Assembly: GCA_963281255.1 (NCBI GenBank)
Contig: OY725505.1
Coordinates: 1,550,001-1,614,000 of the forward strand
DNA from: Aphrocallistes beatrix
Taxonomy: Eukaryota > Porifera > Hexactinellida > Sceptrulophora > Aphrocallistidae
Length of the DNA: 64,000 bases
Reading direction: 5' to 3'
Below are positions 34,203-46,311 of this stretch, piece by piece (the stretch's first letter is position 1; each line of letters opens with the position of its first letter). Under the pieces are notes generated by a model that was given only the letters and a program-made list of their open reading frames with translations, was not told the DNA's origin and made no database searches. A program made the translations under genes and the position numbers.

Positions 34203-34828
34203 AATCCTTGCTATTAAAACTCGATTAATGTGTTATTGTAGGATATTTCTAATCAATTACTAGTTGTCAATTATTTCAAATTATCAATCACTGCCACTTT
34301 GTGCTACATATGTCCCTTTTTATCACTATACATGATTGTGATGTACTACCCCTTGTGCCACGGGTTGATAATTTACTCATTGGGTTGAGCCATTTGTTAG
34401 AAATCTTCAACTATTACTAATTCGAATGTGAAGATTTCGAAACTTAAATCAGACTAATTAATAGCTCTTAAAGTTTGAATGCTTTTCCCTTCATGAAAAG
34501 ATCAATTTAGTACTATTTGTATGGCGAAGAATATAGTGTATAAATACTTTTGTCCGGTTAGTGTAGATATGTATATAGTATATATATATAGATATAGTTA
34601 TAGATATAGATATCTGTAACGAATTGATTGAAGAAACTGCAAGGCGCAGAAAGCTGATTATTGCATGTCGGAGTGTTTTGACTATGGGTCCAATAGGTTC
34701 TGAGGTCAGACGAAAATGTCGACTCATCATGGAATTATGACGTCATTGTCACCTTTTTTACAATTAGAAATTTCAGTTTTTCGACTATAACTCAGCTATT
34801 ATAGATGATAGAAGGCTGAGATTTTAAT
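34203..34828 (+). mobile_element. Hairpin-ended repeat, 5' part, with nested Tc1-type MITE
   Basis: A 5' module at 34203 is followed by a left-truncated Tc1-type MITE (about 34237-34563, right end complement CACTAACCGGACAAAAGTAT), then the core from 34614 (TGTAACGAATTGATTGAAG) through one ATGACGTCAT. The core stops at 34828 where a reverse copy starts. Confidence 0.7.
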
Positions 34829-34829
34829 G

Positions 34830-35186
34830 GAACAAGCTCGCTTCGCTTTCTTGTGTGCGCGGCTGGCGGACACTTTGTGTCCGCCGGAGGCGCCTTACTG
34901 GCGCCTGGTGTCACATTGATAATTATAAGGGAGATAACATCTCTAAATACGTCTATCCAACTGTTATAATCGATATTGCACGACAAATCTTAAATTTTCA
35001 TTTTTTAAATTTTTTTGATTCGTAATGAATAAGTCATGTCAAAGTTTTTTCAATATAGTTGTATCACATGTGAGGTATATTAATATACACATTGTATTAA
35101 AGTTTCAGCCCTCAATCATCTAAAATGGCTGAGTTAAAGCCGAAAAACTGAAATTTCTTATCATAAAAAAGGTGACAATGACATTT
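34830..35186 (-). mobile_element. Hairpin-ended repeat, reverse partial copy
   Basis: It starts CAAGCTCGCTTCGC and includes the GGCGGACAC hairpin, the GGCGCC hairpin and the core until GTGACAATGACAT. There it is cut by the MITE at 35187. Confidence 0.7.
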
Positions 35187-35699
35187 TTTCGATTCTATGA
35201 CTTAGAAATATGTTTTGTATGGTGAGTTTTGAGAAATAAGCACGCAGCGAAAATCGTGAATCAGGGCCCACTGCTTTTCAAGTTATCTTCCCAGAGTCTT
35301 CAAATCCTAGGAAAAATTAGCTCACAAATTTTCCTCGAACACTATAAATTTGTAGAAATTTAGAATGTTTAGATCAGTATATATTGAGAACCTTTTGGTT
35401 CAGATTTTTTGGTGATGTGAAAAAAAGTGCCATTTTGGGTGATTTTGCAAAATGTACCTAATTTGAAGTCGTGAAATAATTACTTTATCTCGTTTCTGAT
35501 AATGAATGCAATGGATTTGTGAAATATTTCAATGGTGAATGAAAGGTATCTGGTGCTAAATCGTCATGGAACATCGATTTTAGAGACATTTTTTACAGAT
35601 GCAGTGGCCTGGATTCTCGATTTTCGCTGTGTGCCAGCACACTTTCTTTTTTCTCAAAACTCACCCTACAAAACATATTTCTAAGTCATAGAATCGAAA
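35187..35699. mobile_element. MITE with inverted arms of about 85 bp
   Basis: The left arm TTTCGATTCTATGACTTAGA (through the GTTTTGAGAAA and CAGCGAAAATCG blocks) pairs with the right arm ending TCTAAGTCATAGAATCGAAA. About 340 bases of non-coding centre lie between. It interrupts the reverse hairpin-ended copy. Confidence 0.65.
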
Positions 35700-35734
35700 C
35701 ATCTTATAAAATGATTGAGAATATACGAATTACT

Positions 35735-36660
35735 TAGGGCATTCGATTAGTTCGTAACCCTTCAATTATTTTTATTATTTGGGAACCTAAACATCAAAAA
35801 CTGCATTAAATTTTCAAAGTAGTCTCCCTTCTGCTCAATTACTAGCTTTAAACGTTCAATCCACTTAAAAAAAGTCTTCTTATACTCCTCTTGGGGGATG
35901 TCTCTGAGATACAGACGAATTGCCCTTTCAATTTGTACATCTTCCTCAAAAACTAATCCAGCTAGATGTCTTTTGAGCCCATCGAAGAGCCAAAAGTCGC
36001 AGGGTGCTAGGTTAGGACTATATGGTGGATGTTCTAATTCCTCAAGACCCATAGAAGCAATTGTTTCCTTCACCTCCTTAGATTTGTGAGGTCTGGCATT
36101 ATCGTGCAAAAGTTTGATTCCTTTGAGTCGGGTGGCTGGTCGACGCTTAAAATAATGTTTTGGGATCTCAGGATGAACAATTGTTGGGAGAAGTTGCCAG
36201 TAATTGTTTGCTCCTTTGAGGTACAGATTTGGTACACTGGACCTTACGTATAAAAAAACCCCGTGTACATTACCTTGGGGGCCCGACGATCGGGTCTCGC
36301 TAATCCTGGGGGAGCACTCCCTTTTGCCACCCATACCTTAATCTGTTGCTTGCGTGGAGGTTCTGAATATCTTATCCAAGTTTCATCCCCGATGCATATT
36401 TCAGATAATCGCCTCTCATCGCAATGCTTATATTTTTCAAGCAAGTTTTTGGCCATTCTCAATCGGTTCTTCTTTTTAACCTGTGTTAAGAAATGTGGGA
36501 CCAACCTAAACAAACCTTTGACATACCGAGATGCTTTGTCAGAATAGTATGAACACGTACAGTAGAGGCATTCCATATCATTTCACCCACCCTAAATATT
36601 ATTTCCTCCGAATCGTTCAAAGATTTCAATATTGAAACAACACTATAGGGTAAGGTTAAC
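35735..36660 (-). pseudogene. mariner (DD34D) transposase, frameshifted, 5' part eroded
   Basis: On the reverse strand a degraded helix NASTVRVHTILTKHLGMSK leads, after a frameshift, to VPHFLTQVKKKNRLRMAKNL and ICIGDETWI with the first catalytic aspartate. A second frame carries GIKLLHDNARPHKSKEVK (second aspartate, H-D-N-A-R-P-H) and YSPNLAPCDFWLF, whose aspartate lies 34 residues after the second: the DD34D mariner signature. The C-terminus is intact to a stop at 35762. A likely end sequence GGGCATTCGATTAGTTCGTA lies at about 35738. The N-terminal DNA-binding part and the opposite inverted repeat were not found. Inactive. Confidence 0.8.
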
Positions 36661-36869
36661 CTGAAATTTTTGCCGCCAAAACCATTCTGGAAGCCAAATT
36701 ATAGTACGTGCAAAAATTCGACTTTTGAGTGTCGGACTCATTTGGTCCCAATCGACTTTCATCTTAAATTTCAAACTATTGTCTTGTAGTAAAGTATTTT
36801 AATGACATTTATAACTCTCTATATAATTTACCTCGTAGAATTCAAATCCGGCTAAAAATACCCCAAAGT

Positions 36870-37305
36870 GGCAAATTACTGGTCAATTTTGGTTTTAATG
36901 TAAAAATCCGGCATTTTCATCCTAAATCTTCTTGATGTGAAATCGGAACCTGCTCGAATCCCGATAGAACAGGCGTCAACTGCAGTCAGCGAGGAGGCGG
37001 TTGAAACAAGACCTGTCGGAGATGGACAATTGGGTGGAACAGGTGGAACTAGTATTAATGACTCCACAACGGGTATGCCGACACCAGAAAGTAGATACCC
37101 CGAAAGGAATAGAACATCACCGAAAGATTTGACGGACTGTTGCTTGGAAATCAAGTTCACAAAAATCCGAATGCGACGGCGAGACATATGTTCTCTTTCG
37201 AGAAAGAGGGTAATGTTACGTGTATGATATTCCCCAGACATACTACTCCGCAAGTATTTGCAAGTAAGCATAGTTATTAGTAGATAGCCTAGTTTGTTAA
37301 GCATT
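36870..37305. other. Unrecognised region open on both strands
   Basis: A 96-codon + frame (MKSEPARIPIEQASTAVSEE...) and a 142-codon - frame overlap. Base composition is higher in GC than the surroundings, which suggests a fragment of a coding mobile element. I recognise no domain and cannot choose the strand. Confidence 0.25.
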
Positions 37306-37689
37306 ATTCTTTCGTGTATGTTGTAGATAGAGTTGTTTGATTTAAATCATGATTTAAATAATATAATAAAGTAAAGTAGCCTCTCGCTAATACGAATACG
37401 GATATTGTGAACAATGTTCATCAATGGCTTTCTTAATATCAAAAATTAAATTATTCAGCTCTGGCATCAAGCGCAGGAGTTGAACGGATATTTTTAACAT
37501 TTGACTATATACATTCCAACATAAGGAATAGACTTGAAGTCGATAAGGCCTCCAAGGTTATCTTTTTTTACAGAATGCTCAATGTATCTAAATAAAAAAG
37601 TTAATAAATTTTCTCTTTTACATTTTCCTATTGCAATTAATCATAAACATGCTGAATTCATGCAAAATTAAAATTGATAATCCTTACTA

Positions 37690-38160
37690 CATAGGGCATT
37701 CCAAAAGTTCTCGTCTCAAATCTGTATTTCAAATGAGAGTGAAAATAGGATATTTTCAATTTGTTCATTGTATTCCTTAGGGGATCAGCTTCCAATTTAT
37801 ATATTGGTTTATCTTAAAAGGACAATTATTGTGGTTCCTATATTAGATTTTTATGCATCGGTTTAGGGTAGTGTCGAAAAGTTGGAATCTTCCTATTGAA
37901 AATGGCTTAAAACTAAATTTTGAGAATAAAAGTTGTGAAAATTGTAGAATAAGGTCATTAAAATGTGAAATAATTAAGAACCAATGTGAAAAAGTAATCG
38001 GGAGGTGTTCAATAGTATTGCTCGTGTTGAAAAAATATCATGCTACTTTTAGTGGATTTTTTGTCAATTTTCGCTAATATAGGAACCACAATAATTGTCC
38101 ATATTGCCTCAAATGACCAATTGCTTTTCCGTAACAACCCGGAATGTATTAACTCCTGAA
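37690..38160. repeat. Partial relative of the nested foldback MITE at 8091
   Basis: Blocks TGTTCATTGTATTCCTTAGG, GGGGATCAGCTT, AGGACAATTATTGTGGTTCC and AAGTTGGAATCTTCC match the arms of 8091-8855. The apparent 74-codon ORF (37853-38077) lies wholly inside and is not considered a gene. Confidence 0.5.
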
Positions 38161-38541
38161 ATTTTCCCATGTTTGTATTCATAGATTAGTTCTATGCAAA
38201 GAAAATTATACTAGACAACACTCAGAAGTGTTCATAAACCCTTACTGAAAATCTTCTTCAAATTCGTTATCAATATGACATTTTGCTCAATCATATGACT
38301 AACCAAATTTTAGCAACTGATATAGGAACTTTGAGGCCATATTTATATATGCTTTAATACATTCCTAAGCTTGATTCGGCGTGGCTAATGATTATAGGCA
38401 GATCGTGTATTAATTCAAACATCTTTGACCACATCTCTAGTCCATTTTTGAAATTTAGATGGCTGGCCTTATATGCCTAGGGCAATGACTCAATTTTCGA
38501 AATAGCCATTTTATTTACAACTTTCTTTTTCTCTTCTCTAG

Positions 38542-38786
38542 GCTGGAGGGGCTGAAAATAAAGAAGAATTCGACCATCAAATTCTTGGATTGTTAGATCT
38601 TTTTGTTCAACTTTTATCTCTCGATGGAAAAGATAATATTTTAATGCCGGTCATTCAAGCTATGGCAATTCAGAATTTGCCATATTGTTTTCCAGACTTA
38701 AGCCAAATTCTACCTCCTGTTCAACTTTCTTTAAGACTTTCTAGTATAATGTCAGTTGGAAGAGAAGATAAGCTCGTTCGATTAAG
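38542..38786 (+). CDS. DOCK: DOCK-family exchange factor, exon e
   Basis: The acceptor is CTCTAG|GC (after a clear pyrimidine tract) and the donor AAG|gtatga. Incoming phase is 0 and outgoing phase 2. The translation AGGAENKEEFDHQILGLLDL, then FVQLLSLDGKDNILMPVIQA, then MAIQNLPYCFPDLSQILPPV, corresponds to the DOCK segment that starts E-x-x-F-x-x-x-L-x-x-L-F-x-S-I-N and runs through the helix pair before L-P-x-I-x-x-D. It is weakly conserved in detail but falls exactly between the two better conserved neighbours, and its phases fit both. Confidence 0.8.
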
Positions 38787-39011
38787 GTATGAAGTATTAC
38801 CACTACCAGTACTACTACTACTACTAATGTCGAAATTTCTTTCCAGGTTCAAATAGTAAGAGAAAACCTGTAGTAAAAAGAAAAATTAATATAGATTTTG
38901 AATTTTTTACATAATTTAGATTCAGAAATAAGTAGTAAGAAAAAACAGATTGGTAAAGATAAACCAGAGTGAGAAAAAACGGTTTCGGCTGTACTACTAC
39001 TATAATAATAA

Positions 39012-39445
39012 CAAGAGCGCTTCGCTTGCTTCCGCAGGGCTTGCGAAAGCTTTGTGTCCGCCGGAGGCGCCCTTTGTGAGCCTGGGGTCACATTGATTAA
39101 TTATGAGGTAGATAACGTCTCTAAATATGTCTGTCTTACTGTTAAAATCAATATCACTCGAAAAATCATCAAATTTGTCAATTTTGAAATTTTTGATGCG
39201 TAACGATGACATCATAACAAAGTGATGTGTCATCATTTTTGATGAATGTTGTGAAGAATATTACTATACATATTCTATTAATTCAGCCTTCTATCACCTA
39301 AAATGGCTGAGTTATCGTCGAAAACTGAATTTTCTAATTCTAAAAAGGTGACAATGACGTCATAATTTCATGATGAGTAGAAATTTTCGTCTGAGGTCAG
39401 AACCTAGTGGAACCATAGCCAAAAGACTCCCAAAAATCAATATTT
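39012..39445 (-). mobile_element. Hairpin-ended repeat, reverse copy
   Basis: It begins CAAGAGCGCTTCGCTTGC and carries the GC block and one ATGACGTCAT near 39353. It ends inside the core at CCAAAAGACTCCCAAAAATC, without the GAATTGATTGAAG start. Confidence 0.75.
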
Positions 39446-39449
39446 GTAT

Positions 39450-40730
39450 TAGTCCCTCGATTTGGACCCACCAACTCCCCTGGCTAATGAACTAATCCAG
39501 AAGTTCTCGCTGAATAGATTTCCTGTAAAATAAAATTTGTCAAAATTTCAAATTTTCTCAATCGATGGTTATATGACGTCAAAGAGGTATCTACTAAACC
39601 ACTAGTGCCGAATCAGTTTGAAGTTTACTACAATTGAGCGATGCTCGGCAGCATCTGCATCAAGTATTCATTCTTCAAAACTATTATTCATATCTGTACC
39701 GCGAGTAGTTTTAAACAGCGTCATAACTTCTAAATAGACAAACATTGTAAAATATAATGTTTACATTTCCTCGGATGCTAGTTTTATATTCGATAAAATG
39801 AATAAATTTTAACCATTTGTATGACAATTTATTTAAGTGATTATTTCTTGAAATCTAAAAATATTTTGACAAACTCAACAACGCCATCATTATCACCAGT
39901 GAAGAGTTTAATGTTGATCTAGAATATTTAACAGAGCTAGATGAGGGATTTCTTAATGATTTAGTGGATACATTTAAAACGAAATCGCCTATAGATATAC
40001 ATTTTCATAGTGAATTATGAAGATGTAAGCAAGTTTTAAATTTCAATACGAGAAGCGGGCACATAATTTTGAAACAAATATGCATGTTCTATCTGATTGT
40101 TCTGATTTTGTGTTAAAAACTGCATGCCAATTATTCCTCTTTGGTCAGGATTGATATTAGATCCTTAATTATATTCTGATTGTCCAAGCATCACGTCTAC
40201 ATATGGCATAGTTGAAAATTGGGTATGGATTGTAAAATTTACTATTTTGAAAAATATTTCCAAACACATAGCTGGAGATTTCATCAAGAAATTACTCGAA
40301 GGCATTGTTTGAAGAATTTCAATACTTACCAACTGTCCATTTTTTGGCAAAACGCCCCGCTTCTTTGTTCCTTCCAATGAGCTAATTTTCTCTAGTATAT
40401 ACTTTTTAAGTGAATTTTTTTAAATGTCACGCTTTTTGGGAGCCCATGAATAATACTTTTCTATTTCGTCCCGCCAAGCTCCGTCAAATTCAACCCCGCA
40501 TTCCTCTTTTATCTCAGGTTTCGCTTTTGAATCTTCAAGTCCTGAATTTAATAAGAGAGAATGATTTTTGGAAAACTGCCATCAAGAGATTTGGGAAAAG
40601 AAGAAGGAAGAGAAGTTACTTTGAGCCCAGAAAAGGCCTATTTACGATTTTGAACATTTTAAATGAAAAACAATAATGAGTAAATTCATGCTAAAATCAA
40701 ATCGAAAATGAAAAGATTTCTTGTTATGGA
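39450..40730. other. Intron sequence without recognised features
   Basis: No domain-bearing frame or terminal repeat was identified. The 88-codon + frame at 40410-40676 and the 70-codon - frame at 40165-40377 show no recognisable motif. Confidence 0.45.
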
Positions 40731-40734
40731 GTTA

Positions 40735-42560
40735 TTGTCTGATTATACGGATTCATAGATGAAGTGGAAGCGAGAAGAAGCAACTTTACGGATCTTGGTA
40801 GACATCGATAGATTTTCGTCCATCCAGCAAGTCCTTTACTTCTTTAGGTGGTGAGATTAGAAATTCTCTGTTGGAAATTTCTATCAATGCGGACCTTGGT
40901 GAGTTCTTACCGAGTACCAATGAGAAGGAACTCAGTTTTGTAGTCATTGATGAACAGTTTGTTTTTAAGAAGCCAAAGCAGGGATGAGGTACACAGGATT
41001 GGATGGCAGGGAAAGTAGATTCCCAGATTGAATATAATCGTGTTTAAACATGGCTTACTAAATATACGGCTATATAGTACGTATGTCCTCGACTAGGCCC
41101 CTTCAAACAAGAAGGCCAGGTTTATCACTGTTAACATTTAATTAGACCGATAAATAAAAACCGCTTCTGATTGACATTTGAAATGTATTATTATCATATA
41201 CAAACATTATAGCAGAGTATCTTTTAGAAGAAATGTTGCTATTCTGCTCATATGCTCATATTAAACATCTCTGATGCTTGATTTTTTGATAGAGCAACAA
41301 TATAAAGATCTCAATCCAAAAAATCTGAAAAACTTTTGCATTATCTATGCATTCCTCAGTTGCTATGAAAACAAATATTGCATGTTTAAGCCATAGCTCG
41401 AAAAAGTATAGATCGTAGATACTAAGAAATTATACCATTCAATCCGTAAACTATTCCTTTCTATATAAGAATAATACTGTTCACTTGTTTACTTTCAATA
41501 TGTTCTGAGTTAGTACGATTTTAGCGCGATCAGTATGAATGGAATGGAATGTGAAAACATCCTAAATACTAGATATTGAAAATAGACATGTGAATAGTAT
41601 CGTTCTCATATAGTAAAAGCATTAGAAATGTAGATAACGATGTTTAATATGAGTTAGAACAGCAACATTTTTCGATCTAAAAGACCCTATTGTGCAATAA
41701 TGTTGACTGAGTTAAAACTGACCTTCTTGTTTGAAGGCCTATTCAGGGACATTTACAGCCGTATATTTAGTAAGCCACGGTTTACGGGAAAATAATTTTA
41801 ATATCATCGACATCGCACTGCATGTCGGAGAGGTGAAGTTTAATAATATCAAAGTGCGTGCTGGTATGAAGTATCGAGAGAAGAGGACCGCAGCATGAAC
41901 CCTGGGGACAAAGTATTTAAATAGTATCAGGAGAATTCGAACCCTAATGGTAACGGTATGGGTTCTCCCGGAGAGATATGATTTTGAACCAAGAAAGAGA
42001 AGTGTCACGAATCCCGAAATGTGTATGAAGGCATGTGAATAGGATAATATGGTCAAAGGTGTCAAATGCAGAATTGATATCCAAGAAGACAAGTAGTGTG
42101 ACATACTTTGGTTCATGTATAGGAGAATGTCATTGGTTGCCTTCAGAAGCGCAGTAATATTGTTGTGATGTTTACGATAATCAGATTACGTCTTGGAGAA
42201 AATATTTTGAAATAAAGCTAACTGACAACCTACCTGATGGAAAGGTGCTTTTCCATGTAATTTTAAAGAGAAATCTTAGGTTACCAACAGACAATGGCTT
42301 GCAAAGATAGGATCTTTTGATTTTACGTTTTGAGTTTGAGTTGATGATTGCGCGTAGAGAGAGAAGGGATGTGATCAGAGGAATAAAGGTTAGCAACATT
42401 TTTTATTATCCGCACTAGGATATGTATTGATGATTTGACCAGGGAAGTTAGGACATTGGCAAGCTTAAAATTGTTTGGACAGAGGAAATAGGAGGAAGAA
42501 TTTCTCCGTCTGAATGAAGATTCTCCAAATTTGCATACTACACCTGGATTCATCTCCTAA
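40735..42560 (-). pseudogene. CR1-like LINE reverse transcriptase, interrupted
   Basis: The RT palm begins on the reverse strand at about 42110: a motif A-like LVFLDINSAFDTFDHIIL, followed by GIRDTSLSWF, a YLSGRTHTVTI block and a PQGSCCGPLL motif B (P-Q-G-S-x-x-G-P). YADDTQLQCDVD, the catalytic Y-A-D-D motif C, also appears. The C-terminal signature KTEFLLIGTR lies at about 40930 after an inverted-repeat insertion (41047-41780). Frames change many times. It is a dead non-LTR element of the same broad class as 24330-24860. Confidence 0.7.
41047..41780. mobile_element. Inverted-repeat insertion within the LINE
   Basis: The left end TGGCTTACTAAATATACGGC, then TAGGCC and TTCAAACAAGAAGG, pairs with the right end CCTTCTTGTTTGAAGGCCTA, then GCCGTATATTTAGTAAGCCA. 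The arms are about 80 bases. The outermost part duplicates LINE sequence in inverted orientation, so the break may be an inversion rather than a simple insertion. Confidence 0.5.
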
Positions 42561-42909
42561 ATAGTACGTGGCAGAGTAATATCTCCAAACTATTTTTTAT
42601 ATAATTTAACTCTCCTCTTCAATATGTTTTTGGAATTACATTGAGCTTGAGAATTGATCGAGTTAGTTATTCAATTTCTTATTCCAGTTTTACATATTAT
42701 TTGACCTTATTCAATCAACAAATCGATTGGATCGATTACAACTTGCTTGTTTAGATATTGATATTATATGATTCGTTTGACAAGTGAATCCGCTGCTATT
42801 GATTATGTCCATTTTCACCTGATTTTATAATTGTATCTTTTAAGTTTCTCGTTTTGCAAACTGATTATCTTTTGAATGCATTACTTTAAATAATAATATT
42901 TCTATTTAG

Positions 42910-43117
42910 GCTAATTTTTATTTTGCATGCGTTGCGAAGCTCTATTATGTCTTCAAAAGAAGCTAGGAAAGTTTTACTACCGGAAATTATCAAGCAATTG
43001 ATAAAATTTATAAAAAATCCTCAAATTGTATCAACCGCCAGTGGTTCTCAGACTGGAAATAATTTCCATTATGCTATCCTATGTTTATTCAGTCTTTTCT
43101 CTTTATTGTATGGAAAG
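42910..43117 (+). CDS. DOCK: DOCK-family exchange factor, exon f
   Basis: The first base completes an arginine codon begun in the exon at 38542. The frame then reads LIFILHALRSSIMSSKEARK, VLLPEIIKQLIKFIKN and YAILCLFSLFSLLYGK, ending at a phase-0 donor AAAG|gtaatt. In DOCK proteins the matching segment is L-x-x-L-x-x-L-x-x-S-x-x-F-x-x-x-x-x-R-x-x-L-L-P-x-x-x-x-x-L, followed by a helix ending L-S-x-I-L-x-x-L-Y. The acceptor TCTATTTAG|GC is good. Some codons downstream stay open but lose the match. A short but phase-consistent exon. Confidence 0.82.
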
Positions 43118-43694
43118 GTAATTTCTATTTCTATTATGCATTGTTTCATTTTGTTTTTCCTCATGATTTTCGATTTACCTCTGCAATTCTATCATACAGG
43201 TAAATCAATATATAGATTGATACCTTGATTTTAACTTAAAGGTGGGTATATACCTACTTAGTTCCATAACAACTAATATTAAAGTTGGACCCTCAATCTT
43301 TAATATGCAAGCACAATAATCTAAAAATGAAATAGGTGATAGTACATGAGCACATATATGTAAAAATGACAACACGAAACAGTTAAATATATCCATAGTT
43401 ACTATGTACAAGTCCAAAGAATGACTGTTTGAATTTATAGTATATTGTTGCATTAGACAGGTTTTCATCAAGTGAGTTGTAAAGAATACCTTAAAATAGT
43501 TTCTCTTGAAAATGAGTGCTAGAGCATTTTAAGGGAGTATCTAGCATCCAGAGATTATCTTAAGGTCGAAAGTGTTCAGGATAGCGAAATTTTTGAATAT
43601 TACCCAATTTTCCTTTATTATAATGTTATTCATCGATTTAGCCATATGAATATTTAAGGATTTAAGAATGGGAGCCTTTTGCTGGAGTGTTGTA

Positions 43695-44153
43695 CACTGC
43701 CTGAACAAAAGTATTCGTACACCTCAAAATTCCCCATACAAATAGTTATAATACTGATTTATTTAGCGAATCAAGGTATTTAATTGGTAAGAGATACGCT
43801 TAATTTAAATTCAAATTCGAATTACTCAATTTTTAACCTTTCATCCTTGTTTAGACTCCCACAAGGTTCAAAATTTTCAAACTGCCACCTCATACCACCA
43901 ACGCCATCATATACAATGGTGATCATTCGCGACATGTGGCATAGGAAAGCAAATGCTAGAATACTTAATCTTGAAGAAGAGTAATTTAGTTGAAAACTTA
44001 TTTAGTGGGTAATTTGAATGTGGAGAGTTCGAATTTGAAGTCAAATTAAGTATACCTCTCACAAATTTAATATTCTTGAAACGCTAAATAAATCAGTATT
44101 ATAACTATTTTTATGAGGAATTATGGGGCGTACGAATGCTTTTGCTCAGGTAG
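43695..44153. mobile_element. Second Tc1-type MITE subfamily, 459 bp
   Basis: The ends are CACTGCCTGAACAAAAGTAT and the complement CACTACCTGAGCAAAAGCAT, with TA on both sides. The long arms include CGCTAAATAAATCAGTATTA on the right matching the left TAATACTGATTTATTTAGCG. Start resembles the 32289 family but the inner sequence differs. A truncated relative starts at about 45404. Confidence 0.7.
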
Positions 44154-44159
44154 TATATA

Positions 44160-46290
44160 ATGCCTTGGAACGTTGTATACCAAACCAAACGTTAAGTGAT
44201 TGAACAGATTTGAACCGATGTATTTCAAAAAGTTTCTAGTTAAATTTAGTTTAAAATGTGATACAAATAAGTCCTCATGAGCTGTTTGTGATGCCCGCCT
44301 TTGATTAATAATGAATATATTTGTGAATATATTCTGAACATTTACCTGTAAAGATTCGAGAAGTGCCCGATAGACTTAAATAAAAATTCTTTTATTATAT
44401 CAGCGAGCATGGTTCTTCAAACTGCTTTTCGCGAGCCAAATGTGACTCACGACTTTGTTTTGCGTGGCTCTCGAATTCTTCAATCCAATCTTTATTTTGT
44501 TTTATTGGTTTAACTTTTGTATACATAGTCTATTCAGTTCCAATGTTAAATTTGCTAGAATTACATTTGTTTGTAACTTCTCAATAATTTGAATTAAATT
44601 CTTTAATTAGGATCGACCATTAACCGTAGATGATCGAAAACTCGCGATGTCGCGGATGCCTCCTGCCATTTTCAATGGGAAAGAAGCCATAAAGTTGCAC
44701 CACTGTGGTACATTTCAGTAGTCTTAGGTTAAAATTACTAAATTGTCAAAATCACTTTTTGAGGAATGTGTATCCAACTTTATATATTCTATACCTGGGA
44801 CTCCTAGTTCGCGCGCTAACGCATTCCTTGTTTTAATAAGCCTGCAATATTTATTGGATAATAAAACGAATGTCCAAGCCTGAACACTTAATCTTTCATA
44901 GCTAACAAACACCAAATGATATGAGGAGGGTTAACTTTTCTCTGAATACAGACGTTTTGTTTTATTCATTGAAAAATTAACTTATACGTACTATGTAGAG
45001 TGCACAGGTTATTGCCTTGCGATTCATTAACAACTATACCTTGTGTTGACATTCTCTATTTCTAAAGTGAACCGTATAGTAGAAGTATTTAGTGCAGTGC
45101 TCGCCCAAATCAAAATTGGGTGGTGGGATCTATACCAACATTTACTTATTCTGGTGGCTAGTACACTCCATGTTTTAATTATACTATATAAATAGACCAG
45201 TACTTCATAATATTTGAGGGCTTAGTTAGCTACCATGCTCTGGAATCTGGTGACTTATCTTTATGTTTTGGTGATTGCGAACCGTTGAATTTGTCGAGTA
45301 CTTATCTAGTGTATAATGTTTTGAAATTGTTTTGTTGTTTCTTACAGATGTGTGAAAATTTAGCCTAGATTTTTGCCCTTATCAATGGCCACAATTTCAC
45401 ACCTACACTTCTGGACAAGATTATTCGTACACCCCAACATTTTCCATACAAATACCTATGATACAATTTTATTTAACAAGTAAAGGACTTTTAATTTGTT
45501 AGAGGTACGCATAAATAAACTTCAATTTCGAATTCTCCACATTTGAATCAACTTGTTATTAGTCTCCTACAAGGTTAAGCCCTTTCAAGCTGTACCACCT
45601 CGTGCGTATAGGTTTCCTGAAAGTATTACATGACAAGCCTCCAAATGGTTTCATTGATTCGATTTTTTTATTTTTTATTTTAATGATATTTTTGATGCCG
45701 TTTCTGATTAACTAGGTTTTCCATTCTTCACTGAATTGATGTTAAACAGCAACGTAACTCAACCTCAAATCTCTTTTTTTTGATTTAAAACCGGCATGCT
45801 AGAAAAACCTTTTTTCGAAGATAGGTTGATGTGAATCTCATAGTATTTGAACGGCGCTCTGTGACGCCTTTGGGTGACTTGTGAACATGTAACTCCAAAA
45901 ATCGAAATTTATTTCTTGTTTACATACACATCAATTAACAGACAGGCTGCCTTTTTTGTCAGACAAATTGCTCTTCATTATTGCTACAGGGTTTCTATGA
46001 TTTTTGCCATACCCAATGACGCAGGATATGATTATTCATCTGATATTTTTATATTTATCAATAGCTGTCCTATTTTACCAAACCTGGTTTTCTGTGCTGA
46101 ATTTTATTTTCTATTAACGAAATAAATACCTCAATCCTTGTTTTTTGTGGGTTTTTTTTCTACTCAGAATATCTCCTATGAGTTGACAATTCTGATGATT
46201 AGTAGTCAAATTTTACGCTTTAAATTTGAGTTTTGCCTTTAATCTACCTTCAGTTATAATATTAATCTAGTAAAACGCCAGGATTTTGTG
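44160..46290. other. Intron sequence, mostly featureless
   Basis: Apart from a truncated Tc1-type MITE fragment (about 45404-45600, ACTTCTGGACAAGATTATTC) I see no gene. The 83-codon frame at 45874-46125 has no recognisable motif. Confidence 0.45.
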
Positions 46291-46311
46291 TATTTTAGTT
46301 CGAATTGATTG

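Noticed and set aside
36937..37227. 96-codon plus-strand frame as a gene
   Set aside because: No recognised domain, no splice context, and an equally long overlapping frame on the other strand; kept only as an unclassified region.
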